NCBI RefSeq assembly: GCF_023371205.1
Contig: NZ_JAMCCO010000001.1
Span: 988,662 to 1,052,661, forward strand
Direction: 5' to 3'
Length of the DNA stretch: 64,000 bases
From: Parvivirga hydrogeniphila
Lineage (GTDB): Bacteria; Actinomycetota; Coriobacteriia; Anaerosomatales; Anaerosomataceae
The notes under the pieces were generated by a model. The model was not told where the DNA came from. It made no database searches and was given only the letters and a program-made list of their open reading frames with translations. Below are positions 38,983 to 51,252 of this stretch, in pieces. Each line of letters begins with the position of its first letter. Position 1 is the first letter of the stretch. Made by a program: the position numbers and the translations under genes.

Positions 38983-39394
38983 GCCGCTCGCGCTGGACGC
39001 GTTCGAGCGCCTGGCAAAGCACGTCTTGGCGATGGAGAGCGCGCCCGAGGAGGCTGAGCTCTCGATCGCGATCGTCGATGCGGATGAGATCGCGCGCCTG
39101 AACGAGCAGTACCGCGGCGTCTCGGGTCCGACTGACGTGCTCTCCTTCGGCTGCGACGACCCGTGTCTCGCGAGCGCCGGTGAGCCCATCGTGCTCGGCG
39201 ATGTGATCATCGCACCGGAAATCGCAGAGAAGCAGGCGGCCGAGCTCGGCGTGACCGTGGAATCGGAGCTCAACTTGCTTGTGGTGCACGGCATCCTCCA
39301 TCTGTTCGGCTACGACCACGAACGCGACGAGGACGCCGCAGTGATGCAGGCGCGCGAGCGGGCCGTCCTCGACGCCTACGCGCCCGAGCCGTGA
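38948..39394 (+). CDS. ybeY: Endoribonuclease YbeY
   Basis: A 148-residue metalloprotein with the zinc motif HGILHLFGYDH (histidines at about 114, 118 and 124). It functions in 16S rRNA 3'-end maturation and ribosome quality control. ATG 38948 is chosen with GAGAGGGA five bases upstream; it lies inside the 3' end of the HD gene (35-base overlap). Confidence 0.94.
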   Translation: MLVRVISHRDPEPLALDAFERLAKHVLAMESAPEEAELSIAIVDADEIARLNEQYRGVSGPTDVLSFGCDDPCLASAGEPIVLGDVIIAPEIAEKQAAELGVTVESELNLLVVHGILHLFGYDHERDEDAAVMQARERAVLDAYAPEP

Positions 39395-40104
39395 AGCCGA
39401 TGCGCTCCCGTTCGATCATCTGGTCGTTCAACCACGCGATCGACGGACTGGTATACGCTCTCCGCACCCAGCGCAACATGCGGATCCACGTTGCGGCAGG
39501 CGCGGCCGTTCTGGGAGCGTCGCTGTTCTTCCGCGTGGGGCGGGCCGAGTTCCTCGCGGTGCTGCTCACCGTCGCGCTGGTGATCGCTGCCGAACTCGTG
39601 AACACGGCCATCGAAGCGACGGTGGACGTCGCCACAGAGGGGTACGACCCCGTCGCGAAGATCGCGAAAGACGTTGCCGCATCGGCCGTGTTCGTGAGCG
39701 CCGTGGTCGCCATCGTCGTCGGGTACGTCGTGTTCTTCGGCCGCCTGACCGACACGGCGCACACCTTGCTCGTGCGCGTCCGTGAGGCACCCTCGCACGT
39801 GAGCGTGGTCGCGCTCGGCATCACCGCGCTTGCGGTGCTCGTGCTGAAGGCGGTGAGCGGACAGGCCGGCACGTGGATGCGAGGCGGCTGGCCGTCGGGT
39901 CACGTGGCGCTTGCGACTGCGGGGGCGACTTCGATCGCGTTCATCACCGGGAGCGGAGCCGCGTGGGTGATCGGGCTGTTCGTTGCGGGGCTCGTGGCAC
40001 AGAGCCGCGTGGAGTCCGAAGCGCACACGGTGTGGCAAGCGCTCTGGGGCGGCGTCGTGGGCATCGTCGTGACCGCCGCGGTCTTTACGCTATTCTGGTC
40101 GTGA
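39391..40104 (+). CDS. Fused DgkA-type lipid kinase and PAP2 phosphatase
   Basis: A 237-residue membrane protein made of two enzymes. Residues 1-120 are a diacylglycerol/undecaprenol kinase (SFNHAIDGLVYALRTQRNMR, ELVNTAIEATVD). Residues 125-237 are a type 2 phosphatidic-acid phosphatase domain with GGWPSGH (S169-H171) and SRVESEAHTVWQ. It may interconvert undecaprenol and undecaprenyl phosphate. The PAP2 part appears short, lacking a clear N-terminal KxxxxxxRP motif. GTG overlaps the ybeY stop. Confidence 0.85.
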   Translation: MKPMRSRSIIWSFNHAIDGLVYALRTQRNMRIHVAAGAAVLGASLFFRVGRAEFLAVLLTVALVIAAELVNTAIEATVDVATEGYDPVAKIAKDVAASAVFVSAVVAIVVGYVVFFGRLTDTAHTLLVRVREAPSHVSVVALGITALAVLVLKAVSGQAGTWMRGGWPSGHVALATAGATSIAFITGSGAAWVIGLFVAGLVAQSRVESEAHTVWQALWGGVVGIVVTAAVFTLFWS

Positions 40105-40125
40105 TCGTTCGAGGAGGTGCCGCGC

Positions 40126-41385
40126 TTGGGCGCAGCCGGTTTCGTTGCCGCGTTCCTGTTCGTCGTTTTCGTCGTCTGCGCGATGGCCTTGTCTGCAGCC
40201 GAGGCGTCGATCGCGCTGCTTTCGCGCGGGCGCGCCCATCGGCTGGCGGAGTCAGGGCGCAGAGGCGGCGAGGAGCTCCAGGCGCTCTCGGACCGTCCGG
40301 GCAGGGTGACGGCGGCTGCAACGCTCGTCCGCGCTGTCGCGTACGCCCTCGCAGGAGGTCTGACGTGGGCTGTCGTCGCTCCTCGGACGGGAGGCGCGGC
40401 GTCCGCGGCCATCCTCGCTGCCGTGGTAGGCGCAGTCTATTCGCTTTCTGAGACGTTGCCGCGGTCAGTGGCGGTGCACAACCCGGAGCGCGTCGGTCTC
40501 GCGGTGGCTCCTGCGGCGCGTGTCCTCGTCTCCCTCGCGTACCCGGTGGCGCGCGCGCTCGCTGCCGTGTGGATGCGCGTGATGGGGCTCGTTGCGGAGC
40601 AGCCGGTGGAAGACCCGTGGGTGTCCGAGGAGGACTATCGAGCCTCTGCAGAGGACGAGGAGAGCGCCAAGGAGGAGGCCGAGGAAGCCATCATGGACGC
40701 CGTGGCCGACTTCACGACGAAGATCGTGCGCGAGGTGATGGTCCCTCGGACCGACATGGTGTGCGTGGCAGACGACGCCAGCGTGAGCGAGGCGCTCGAG
40801 ACGATCGAGCGGTCGGGATACTCGCGGCTGCCCGTCTACCACGGGTCGGTCGACGACATCAGAGGCGTCTTGTATGCGAAGGACCTCCTCGTGTGCCTGG
40901 GCAAGAGCTCGTGTCCGGCGACGGTGGCGCCGATCGCGCGGCCTCCGTACTTCGTCCCGGAGACCAAGCCGGTCGAAGAGCTGCTCGTCGAGATGCGCTC
41001 CAAGACGCACATCGCGATCGTCGCCGACGAGTACGGCGGCACAGCTGGGCTCGTGACCATCGAAGATTTGCTCGAAGAGATCGTCGGCGAGATCTTCGAC
41101 GAGTACGACGTCGCCGAACCGACGGTGGTGGATCTGGGAGATGGCCGGGTGAGCGTGGATGCACGCATGCCGGTCGACGACCTCAACGAGATGTTCGGCA
41201 CCGACATCGAACCACAGGCGGACTCCGTGGGAGGGTTGTTCGTCGAGCTTGCCGGGCACATACCCAGCGTCGGGGAGTCCATCGAAGTCGAGGGCCTTCG
41301 GCTCTCCGTGGACGCAGTGGATCGCAACCGGGTGCGCCGGATCCTCGTGGAGCCGGCCGCGCGAGAGGAGGAGCCCGATGAGTGA
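40126..41385 (+). CDS. CNNM/CBS-domain transporter (CorC/HlyC family)
   Basis: A 419-residue protein: an N-terminal DUF21 membrane domain (about residues 5-155), two CBS repeats (VMVPRTDMVCVADDASVSEA; MRSKTHIAIVADEYGGTAGL) and a C-terminal CorC_HlyC domain (PVDDLNEMFGTDIEPQADSV). Members transport or regulate Mg2+/Co2+; hemolysin names are historical. TTG 40126 is chosen because GAGGAGG at 40111-40117 leaves eight bases; GTG 40117 is inside that RBS. Confidence 0.88.
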   Translation: MGAAGFVAAFLFVVFVVCAMALSAAEASIALLSRGRAHRLAESGRRGGEELQALSDRPGRVTAAATLVRAVAYALAGGLTWAVVAPRTGGAASAAILAAVVGAVYSLSETLPRSVAVHNPERVGLAVAPAARVLVSLAYPVARALAAVWMRVMGLVAEQPVEDPWVSEEDYRASAEDEESAKEEAEEAIMDAVADFTTKIVREVMVPRTDMVCVADDASVSEALETIERSGYSRLPVYHGSVDDIRGVLYAKDLLVCLGKSSCPATVAPIARPPYFVPETKPVEELLVEMRSKTHIAIVADEYGGTAGLVTIEDLLEEIVGEIFDEYDVAEPTVVDLGDGRVSVDARMPVDDLNEMFGTDIEPQADSVGGLFVELAGHIPSVGESIEVEGLRLSVDAVDRNRVRRILVEPAAREEEPDE

Positions 41386-41806
41386 GCGCGTCACGCAGGC
41401 CGACCTCGCCCTGCTCGCCTTCGCGCGTGAGGCGAAGCAGAAGGCGTATGCGCCGTACTCGGGGTTCCGGGTGGGCGCCGCCGTGTTCGCGGGCGGGGAC
41501 ATCTACGTGGGAGTGAACGTCGAGAACGCGGCGTACGGCTCGACGATCTGCGCCGAGCGCGGCGCTGCGATGGCCGCGGTGGCCGCCGGTCACACCTTCT
41601 TCGACGCCATCGCCATCGTCGGAGACTCCGAGTCCCCGACGGTCCCCTGCGGGGCGTGCCGGCAGTTCCTCGCGGAGTTCAACCCTGAGATGCGGGTGGT
41701 CATCGGCGGCCGCAGCGACACTGTGGAGGTCATGACGCTCGACGCTTTGCTTCCGGAAGCGTTCGTGCGGGGCTACTTGGACGAGGACGATGGAGGCGAG
41801 GAGTGA
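41378..41806 (+). CDS. cdd: Cytidine deaminase
   Basis: A 142-residue zinc-dependent deaminase converting (deoxy)cytidine to (deoxy)uridine. Zinc and proton-shuttle motifs are C58-A-E60 and P90-C91-x2-C94. It is the short homotetrameric type. ATG overlaps the end of the CBS gene by 8 bases; deoC, two genes on, belongs to the same salvage route. Confidence 0.96.
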   Translation: MSERVTQADLALLAFAREAKQKAYAPYSGFRVGAAVFAGGDIYVGVNVENAAYGSTICAERGAAMAAVAAGHTFFDAIAIVGDSESPTVPCGACRQFLAEFNPEMRVVIGGRSDTVEVMTLDALLPEAFVRGYLDEDDGGEE

Positions 41807-42720
41807 GCGCTGAAGCGTCGTCGTTCGAGGTGGTGCGGAGCGGCTTCGCTGTCCTCGTGGGGCGGCCGAACGCTGGCAAGTCCACGCTCCTGAACGCGCT
41901 CGTCGGTGAGAAGGTGGCGATCGTGTCCAGCACGCCGCAGACGACGCGTCACCGTCTGCGCGGCATCGTGGACCGAGACGACGCACAGGTCGTGTTCGTC
42001 GACACGCCGGGCCTGCACCGGCCTCACGATGCGCTCGGCGAGGAGCTCAACCGCTCGGCCGTCCTCGCGTTGAGCGACGTGGACGTCGCGTGCCTCGTGA
42101 TCGACGCCTCCGCGCCCGTAGGCCCTGGAGACAGGTGGGTCGCCCATCGCGTACAGGAGTGCAGTGCAGCGAAGGTCCTCGTGCTCACGAAGGTGGACCT
42201 CGTCAAACCGAAAGAGCTCGACCGCCAGATGGCCGTGGCGCAGACGCTTGCCGATTTCGACGACATCGTCGCGTGCTCTGGCCGCACGGGCTTCAACGTG
42301 AACGGCGTCGTGAACGCCGTGGTGCGGCTGCTGCCGGAGGGCCCCCGGTACTTCCCGCGGGACATGCGCACGGACCAGCCGGTCGAGGTGCTGATCGCGG
42401 AACTGATCCGCGAGCGCGTCTTGCACCTCACCCGGGAAGAGGTCCCGCACGCCGTCGGTGTCGTGGTCGACGACATCGCCGAGGAACGCGGCGGCGTGCT
42501 GCGCGTGAGCGCTCTCATCTACGTGGAACGCGAGTCGCAGAAGGGCATCATCATCGGGAAGGACGGCGAGATGATCCGCCGCATCGGGAGCGAGGCGCGG
42601 CCAGGCATCGAGCGGATCGTCGGCGCGCACGTCTTCCTCGACCTGCGGGTGAAGGTCAAGCGCGACTGGCGGCGCGACGCGTCATCGATACGGCGGTTCG
42701 GATACGGCGAAGGGCTGTGA
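41803..42720 (+). CDS. era: GTPase Era
   Basis: A 305-residue 30S assembly GTPase. G1 is GRPNAGKS (residues 20-27), G3 is DTPGLHRP, G4 is TKVD, and a C-terminal KH domain has GIIIGKDGEMIRRIG. It binds the 16S rRNA 3' end. GTG overlaps the cdd stop. Confidence 0.97.
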   Translation: MSAEASSFEVVRSGFAVLVGRPNAGKSTLLNALVGEKVAIVSSTPQTTRHRLRGIVDRDDAQVVFVDTPGLHRPHDALGEELNRSAVLALSDVDVACLVIDASAPVGPGDRWVAHRVQECSAAKVLVLTKVDLVKPKELDRQMAVAQTLADFDDIVACSGRTGFNVNGVVNAVVRLLPEGPRYFPRDMRTDQPVEVLIAELIRERVLHLTREEVPHAVGVVVDDIAEERGGVLRVSALIYVERESQKGIIIGKDGEMIRRIGSEARPGIERIVGAHVFLDLRVKVKRDWRRDASSIRRFGYGEGL

Positions 42721-42725
42721 GCGCC

Positions 42726-43412
42726 ATGGACAGGAGCGCGCTTGCTGCAGCGATCGACCAGACGCTTCTCAAACCAACGGTCGGCATGCGAGAGGCCCAC
42801 GAGTGGATGCAGCGGAACGCGGGCCTTGGGTTCGCGTCGCTGTGCGTGTCGCCGTTCCTCGTCCCGCTCGCGGCCGAGGTCCTTGCCGGCACCTCGACGA
42901 CCGTGTGCTCGGTCGTCGGCTTCCCGCTCGGGTACTCGCTCACGGAGACGAAGACCGAAGAGGCCCGTCAGCTCATCGAGCTCGGGTGCACCGAGATCGA
43001 CATGGTGATGAACATCGGAGCGTTCCTCGGTGGCGAGCTCACGGTAGTGGAGGAAGACATCGCTCAGGTCGTTGAAGTGGTGCGGAAGGCCTCGCACGGT
43101 CGCGGTCTCGTGAAGGTCATCCTGGAGACGGGCCACCTCGACGCCGAGCAGATAGCGCACGCGTGTCGTTTGAGCGTCCAGGCAGGCGCTCGGTTCGTGA
43201 AGACGTCCACCGGCTTCGGCCCGCGCGGCGCGTCTGTCGAGGACGTGCGCATCATGCGCCAGACGGTCGGCGATCGCGCAGGAGTGAAAGCCGCTGGCGG
43301 TATCCGGGACCTTGAGACCGCGCTCGCGATGATCGAGGCCGGCGCCGACCGGATCGGCACGTCTTCAGGAGCCGAGATCCTCGCGGCATTCGACGCGGCC
43401 GAGCGGAGCTGA
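42726..43412 (+). CDS. deoC: Deoxyribose-phosphate aldolase
   Basis: A 228-residue class I aldolase cleaving deoxyribose 5-phosphate. The Schiff-base lysine is K159 in FVKTSTGFGPRGA, with the second lysine in GVKAAGGIRD. ATG 42726 is used; GTG 42717, overlapping the era stop, is a plausible alternative. Confidence 0.95.
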   Translation: MDRSALAAAIDQTLLKPTVGMREAHEWMQRNAGLGFASLCVSPFLVPLAAEVLAGTSTTVCSVVGFPLGYSLTETKTEEARQLIELGCTEIDMVMNIGAFLGGELTVVEEDIAQVVEVVRKASHGRGLVKVILETGHLDAEQIAHACRLSVQAGARFVKTSTGFGPRGASVEDVRIMRQTVGDRAGVKAAGGIRDLETALAMIEAGADRIGTSSGAEILAAFDAAERS

Positions 43413-43422
43413 CGCGCGAGCG

Positions 43423-44169
43423 ATGAGCGGGACGTACCCTGCGCGCGTGATCGTGCTTCGCAAGACGAAGCTCGGGGAGGCCGACCTCATCGTAACGCTC
43501 ATCAGTTCCGAGGGCCGGCAGATCCGCGCCGTTGCGAAAGGCGCTCGGAAGCCCGGATCGAAGTTCGGAGCGCGCGTCGAGCCGTTCACGGTGGCGGACG
43601 TGCTGCTCGCACGCGGACGGTCGCTTGACGTGCTCACAGAAGCGGAGACCGTCGCGACGCACGAGCGCTTGAGGAACGACTACGACGCAGTGCGGGCGGC
43701 GTCGGTTGTCGCCGACTTCCTCGACCGCATCACCGAGGAGTGCGATGCCGAGCCGCGGCTGTTCGAGCTCGGCGCGGCCGCTTTGGGCGCGCTCGAAGGT
43801 GCGCAGGCGGCGGCGAGGCCGTCGCTCGTGGCCGCGTTCCTCGTGAAGGCGATGGCGATGCAAGGCTTCCGCCCGCAGCTTGCCGGGTGCGTGACATGCG
43901 GGTCGCCTGGCGGGACACCGACTGCGTTCTCGCTCGAAGGCGGCGGCGTGGTGTGCAGCGCATGCTCGGGCTCCGACCCAAGCGCGATCGGCATCTCGCC
44001 GGAGCTCGCACAGGCCCTGGCGTGGCTTCTGGGCGCGCGTCTTGCGGAGGTCGCCTCCCAGCCGCTGCCGGAGGTCGCGGAGCGCGAGGCCATCATGGTG
44101 CTCCGCGCGTTCGTGGCGTACCACGTGCCCGCGCGGATCCGTGCGCTCGACGCGTACGTCCGCGGGTGA
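43423..44169 (+). CDS. recO: DNA repair protein RecO
   Basis: A 248-residue RecO with an N-terminal OB fold (ARVIVLRKTKLGEADLIVTL), a helical core and a zinc-binding CxxC pair (GCVTCGSPGG, VVCSACSG). It anneals DNA and loads RecA with RecR. It lies in the usual era-recO-glyQS order. Confidence 0.93.
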   Translation: MSGTYPARVIVLRKTKLGEADLIVTLISSEGRQIRAVAKGARKPGSKFGARVEPFTVADVLLARGRSLDVLTEAETVATHERLRNDYDAVRAASVVADFLDRITEECDAEPRLFELGAAALGALEGAQAAARPSLVAAFLVKAMAMQGFRPQLAGCVTCGSPGGTPTAFSLEGGGVVCSACSGSDPSAIGISPELAQALAWLLGARLAEVASQPLPEVAEREAIMVLRAFVAYHVPARIRALDAYVRG

Positions 44170-44238
44170 TGATGTACACTAGCGCCCACGCCAGACGTCG
44201 CGGTTCGCCCGCTGCTGTCGGAATGGAGACGACGCCTG

Positions 44239-45123
44239 ATGACGATGACCTTCCAAGACATCATCCTCGCGCTGTCGCGCTATTGGGCCGACCAGGGGTG
44301 TGTGGTGCTGCAGCCGTACGACGTCGAAGTCGGCGCGGGGACCTTCCATCCGGCCACGACACTCAGGTCGCTCGGCCCTGACGCGTGGCGGACGGCGTAC
44401 GTCCAGCCGTCGCGACGCCCGACGGACGGCCGGTACGGCGAGAACCCGAACCGCCTTCAGCACTACTACCAGTTCCAGGTCATCCTGAAGCCGAGCCCTG
44501 ACGACGTGCTCGACCTGTACTTCGGCTCGCTCAAGGCGATCGGGATCGACCCGAAGGACCACGACGTGAGGCTCGTGGAGGACGACTGGGAGTCGCCGAC
44601 GCTCGGTGCGTGGGGGCTCGGCTGGGAGGTCTGGCTGAACGGCATGGAGGTCACGCAGTTCACGTACTTCCAGCAGGTCGGCGGGCTGGAGTGCCGCCCG
44701 GTGCCGGCGGAGATCACCTACGGTCTGGAGCGCCTCGCGATGTACATCCAAGGCGTCGACAGCGTGTTCGACCTCGTGTGGACGAAGGGCCCCGATGGGC
44801 TCGTGTTCACCTACGGGGACGTCTTCTTGCGCAACGAACGTGAGCAGTCCGCCTACAACTTCGAGGTCGCAGACGTCGACGCGCTGCTCAGTCGGTTCGT
44901 GATGTACGAGGCCGAGTGCAAGCGGACCCTCGATGCCGGCCTCGTGCTGCCTGCATACGACTACGTGCTGAAGTGCTCGCACGTCTTCAACCTGCTGGAC
45001 GCCCGTGGCGCGATAGCGGTGACGGAGCGCACCGGCTACATCTTGCGCATCCGCGCTCTCGCCAAAGCGTGCTGCGAGGCATACGTCGCCTCGCTTCCGT
45101 CGGCGAAAGGCGGTGATGCGTGA
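44239..45123 (+). CDS. glyQ: Glycyl-tRNA synthetase alpha chain
   Basis: A 294-residue catalytic alpha subunit of the alpha2beta2 class II enzyme ([52 protein letters not shown]). ATG 44239 has GGAG about ten bases upstream. TACACT at 44175-44180 may be a -10. It overlaps glyS as TGATG. Confidence 0.97.
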   Translation: MTMTFQDIILALSRYWADQGCVVLQPYDVEVGAGTFHPATTLRSLGPDAWRTAYVQPSRRPTDGRYGENPNRLQHYYQFQVILKPSPDDVLDLYFGSLKAIGIDPKDHDVRLVEDDWESPTLGAWGLGWEVWLNGMEVTQFTYFQQVGGLECRPVPAEITYGLERLAMYIQGVDSVFDLVWTKGPDGLVFTYGDVFLRNEREQSAYNFEVADVDALLSRFVMYEAECKRTLDAGLVLPAYDYVLKCSHVFNLLDARGAIAVTERTGYILRIRALAKACCEAYVASLPSAKGGDA

Positions 45124-47198
45124 TGCCGCGCGACCTTCTGTTCGAGATTGGCGTGGAAGAGATGCCGTCTGCGCCGCTGTACTCTGCGCTCGAGCAGGTA
45201 AGCACGGCATCCGCCGATGCTCTCGCTGCTGCCCGGCTCGAACACGGCGAGATCTCCGTGTACGGAAGCCCGCGGCGCATCGCGCTTCTCGTGCGGGACG
45301 TGGCGGAGCGCCAGCGCGATGTGACGGAGCGCGTCAAAGGCCCCGCGGCGGCGGCAGCGTACGACGCGGACGGGAACCCGACGCCGGCCGCGCTCGGCTT
45401 CGCGCGCAGCAGGGGCGTCGACCCTGGATCGCTCGTGCGTGAGAGCACAGACGGTGGCGAGTACGTGTGGGCCGTCATCGAGCGCCCGGGCCTGCCCGCC
45501 GAAGAGGTGCTTCCCGGCCTCCTCTCCGATCTCGCTGGGTCGATCCAGTGGCCGAAGACGATGCGCTGGGGTAGCGGTGACGCCCGGTTCATCCGTCCGG
45601 TCCGGTGGCTCGTGGCGCTGTTCGGAGACGAGGTTCTGCCCGTGACCTTCGCAGGGCTCACGGCCGGCTGCACGAGCTACGGCCACCGGTTCCTCGCTGG
45701 GCCGGTGACGATCGAGACGCCGTCGTCGTACCTGGAGGCGCTGCGGGCCGCGTCAGTCATCGCGGACGGCGCTGAGCGTGCTGCTGCTATCCGCGAGGGG
45801 ATCGCATCTGTCGCGGACTCTCTCGGCGGCGTTGCCGTGGTACCCGAAGACACGTTCCTCGAGGTGGTGAACCTCGTCGAGAATCCGACTGTGGCTGCCG
45901 GACGGTTCGACGAGGCGTTCCTGCGCGTTCCGCGCGAGGTGCTCGAAGAAGCGATGGAATCGCACCAGCGCTACTTCCCGGTCGAGGACCTGAACGGGTC
46001 GCTGATGCCTGCGTTCCTCGTCGTCCACAACGGTCCCGCGGACCGCACGCCGCAGATCGTCGCAGGCCACGAGCGCGTCATCCGTGCGCGACTGGCAGAC
46101 GCCGCGTTCTTCTACGACGAAGACCTGAAGCACTCGCTGGAGTCCTACGTCGGTAAACTGGACGGCATCGTCTTCCACCAGCGGCTCGGTTCGCTCGGCC
46201 AGAAGGTGGCGCGCGTCGAGCGCCTCACGCGTCTCCTCGCGAAGGAGGTAGGCGCGGGGCCGGAGGACGAAGCGCACGCCGTTCGCGCCGCGCACTTGTG
46301 CAAGGCCGACCTCGTGACACACGTCGTCGTCGAGTTCACCTCGCTCCAAGGCGTGATGGGCTCGTACTACGCCCTCGCCTCGGGCGAGGCGCCGGCCGTG
46401 GCGCAGGCGATCGTAGACCACTACCGTCCGCGGTACGCCGGGGACGCGCTCCCGGAAAGCCTCCCAGGCATGCTGGTCTCAGCGGCAGACAAGCTGGACA
46501 CCATCTGCGGCATCCATGCGGCCAAGCAAGCGCCGACGGGCTCGTCCGATCCGTTCGCTCTGCGGCGGTTCGCAATCGGGATCATCGCGATGGTCATTGA
46601 CGGAGGGTTGCATCTCCGGCTTGGTCGCGCCATCGCGGATGCGGTCGACGGATACGCAGAGGTCCTTTCCGACATGGACGCCGCTTCCGTGGTCGCGGAG
46701 GTGAAGGAGTTCTTCCTCGGGCGCGTGCAGGGCGTTCTGCGCGAACGCGGGTACGCGTACGACACCATCGACGCCGTGCTCGCCTCAGAATCCGACGACC
46801 TCGCCGAGGTCGCTGCGCGGTGCGCCGCGTTGCAAGATGCGCGCGACGCCGACCCGGAGCTGTTCGAAGACCTCGCCATCGCCTTCCGGCGCGCCGCGAA
46901 CCTGGCGGACCCCTCCCTCGGGGAGGGCGTGTCGCGCGACCTCATGGGAGATGAGGAGCGCGCGCTCGCCGACGCGCTGGAAGCTGCGGACCGCACGGTG
47001 CAAGAGCTGCTCGCACGAGGAAGGCACGACGACGTCTTGTCCGAACTGGCTGCGCTCAGGCCCCACATCGATGCATTCTTCGAGTCCGTGCTCGTCATGG
47101 ACGAAGACCTGCGGCTGAGAGAGAACCGTTTGCGTCTGCTCAACCGCTTCGTCCGCGTGTTCTCGCGCTTCGCGGACTTCGGCCGGATTGCAGCCTGA
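45123..47198 (+). CDS. glyS: Glycyl-tRNA synthetase beta chain
   Basis: A 691-residue beta subunit (DLLFEIGVEEMPSAPLYSAL, KGPAAAAAYDADGNPTPAAL), containing the HD-like region and a C-terminal DALR-type anticodon-binding domain. It has the tRNA-binding role in the alpha2beta2 enzyme. ATG 45123 overlaps the glyQ stop; GTG 45120 is equally possible. Confidence 0.96.
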   Translation: MPRDLLFEIGVEEMPSAPLYSALEQVSTASADALAAARLEHGEISVYGSPRRIALLVRDVAERQRDVTERVKGPAAAAAYDADGNPTPAALGFARSRGVDPGSLVRESTDGGEYVWAVIERPGLPAEEVLPGLLSDLAGSIQWPKTMRWGSGDARFIRPVRWLVALFGDEVLPVTFAGLTAGCTSYGHRFLAGPVTIETPSSYLEALRAASVIADGAERAAAIREGIASVADSLGGVAVVPEDTFLEVVNLVENPTVAAGRFDEAFLRVPREVLEEAMESHQRYFPVEDLNGSLMPAFLVVHNGPADRTPQIVAGHERVIRARLADAAFFYDEDLKHSLESYVGKLDGIVFHQRLGSLGQKVARVERLTRLLAKEVGAGPEDEAHAVRAAHLCKADLVTHVVVEFTSLQGVMGSYYALASGEAPAVAQAIVDHYRPRYAGDALPESLPGMLVSAADKLDTICGIHAAKQAPTGSSDPFALRRFAIGIIAMVIDGGLHLRLGRAIADAVDGYAEVLSDMDAASVVAEVKEFFLGRVQGVLRERGYAYDTIDAVLASESDDLAEVAARCAALQDARDADPELFEDLAIAFRRAANLADPSLGEGVSRDLMGDEERALADALEAADRTVQELLARGRHDDVLSELAALRPHIDAFFESVLVMDEDLRLRENRLRLLNRFVRVFSRFADFGRIAA

Positions 47199-47223
47199 AG
47201 GCGCGGACGGAAGGTCCGGCCAG

Positions 47224-48033
47224 GTGACGTACACGGTACACATCCTGTCGGACTCGCTCGGTGAGACGGCCGAGATGGTGGCGCGCGCCGCCATCGCGCA
47301 GTTCGACGGTGACGCGTTCCGCATCGAACGCCTGCCCAGGGTGCGCACGGTCGGTGAGCTCCGCACCGCCGTAAGATCGCACTGCGGGCAGTGGTGTCTG
47401 TTCGTGTACACGCTCGTCGACGACGCGCTGCGGAGGGAGATGGAGACGCTCTGCGCGTCCGGAGTCAACGGCATCGACGTGTTGGGTCCTGCCGTGGCGA
47501 CGATCGGACGCGTGACAGGCCTGCAACCGTCGGGGGAGCCGGGGGCGATACGGCGCACCGACGAGGAGTACTTCGAGCGGATCGAGGCGATGGAATTCGC
47601 CGTCAAGCACGATGACGGCCGCAACCCGCAGGACCTTCCGGAGGCCGACGTGGTGCTCATCGGCGTCTCTCGTTCCAGCAAGACGCCGCTCGCGATGTAC
47701 CTCGCGTTCAAGGGTTACCGGGCGGCCAACGTCCCGCTCACGCCAGGAACGGATCCGCCCAAGGAGCTGTTCGAGGTGAGTCCGCGGCGGGTGTTCGGCC
47801 TCATCACGAGCGCGCGCGTCCTGCGCGAGGTCCGCACAGAGCGGATGCGGGAGCTCGGCACCTACGTCCCGGGGTATGCAGACTTAGAAGCGATCGAGCG
47901 CGAATTGGAGGAGGCCCGGGCGGTGATGCGGAAGATCGGGTGCATCGTGGTGCACACCGACAACCGCGCGATCGAGGAGGCCGCGCAGGAGATCGTGCGT
48001 CACTTGGAAGGCGGCCTTACCGTCTCCGACTGA
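47224..48033 (+). CDS. Bifunctional pyruvate phosphate dikinase regulator (DUF299)
   Basis: A 269-residue DUF299 protein. VHILSDSLGETAEMVARAAI is the N-terminal signature, and a P-loop-like GVSRSSKTPLAMYLA lies at about residues 147-161. The family phosphorylates (ADP-dependent) and dephosphorylates (Pi-dependent) a threonine next to the catalytic histidine of PPDK or PEP synthase. ppdK follows directly, which identifies the target. GTG 47224 has GGAAGG at 47209-47214; TTG 47188 would overlap glyS. Confidence 0.9.
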   Translation: MTYTVHILSDSLGETAEMVARAAIAQFDGDAFRIERLPRVRTVGELRTAVRSHCGQWCLFVYTLVDDALRREMETLCASGVNGIDVLGPAVATIGRVTGLQPSGEPGAIRRTDEEYFERIEAMEFAVKHDDGRNPQDLPEADVVLIGVSRSSKTPLAMYLAFKGYRAANVPLTPGTDPPKELFEVSPRRVFGLITSARVLREVRTERMRELGTYVPGYADLEAIERELEEARAVMRKIGCIVVHTDNRAIEEAAQEIVRHLEGGLTVSD

Positions 48034-48070
48034 GGCGCTCACGCCGTGTCGTGGGGCCACGGCGTTGCGA

Positions 48071-48076
48071 TATGAT
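48071..48076 (+). promoter_or_regulatory. Possible -10 of ppdK
   Basis: TATGAT lies 38 bases upstream of the proposed TTG start, with no recognisable -35 or TGN extension. If used, transcription would begin near 48083 and exclude the ATGs at 48072 and 48075 as start codons. Confidence 0.35.
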
Positions 48077-48113
48077 GGCGCAAGCAGGTTCCCGGACAGC
48101 AAGGGAGAGGGCG

Positions 48114-50837
<2,724 letters not shown>

Positions 50838-50875
50838 GACGAGCGCCGCCGCACGGCGGCAGAAGCGGGGGAGCG

Positions 50876-51247
50876 GTGGCGCGAAGCACGCGGCTGTACC
50901 AGCGAGCGCGGTCACCTCTGATCCAGGGCCGGTCCCGGCGGGAGCGGCCCTGGAGATCGGACTTCGCGCTTGCTGCCGCGTGGGGGATCGCCGTGCTCTT
51001 CGCGCTGATGATGGGCAGTCACTACGCTGAGACCGGAGCGCTCGTTCCCGCTGACGCGCTTGCAAGCGCGTGGGGCGCCAGCGCGGCTGCTGGCGCGGTC
51101 CTTGCGCTCGGTTCGGCGGCTGTCGGCGTGACGCTTGCGCGGGCGTGGGGAGCGGATAGGCCCGCGCGCACCGGCGCTGTCGTATCGTGCGGGACCGTCG
51201 TCGTGTACTGGTTGCTGTTCGGAGGAATGGCGGCGGCACGGAGGTAG
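50876..51247 (+). CDS. Small hypothetical membrane protein
   Basis: A 123-residue protein I do not recognise. A basic N-terminus (residues 1-28, about nine Arg) is followed by three hydrophobic segments (about 31-48, 62-85 and 98-117) and a short basic end. The GTG start has GGGGGAG a few bases upstream, and the gene sits 38 bases after ppdK and just before dgt, so it is probably in the same transcript. Confidence 0.6.
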   Translation: MARSTRLYQRARSPLIQGRSRRERPWRSDFALAAAWGIAVLFALMMGSHYAETGALVPADALASAWGASAAAGAVLALGSAAVGVTLARAWGADRPARTGAVVSCGTVVVYWLLFGGMAAARR

Positions 51248-51252
51248 GCAGC

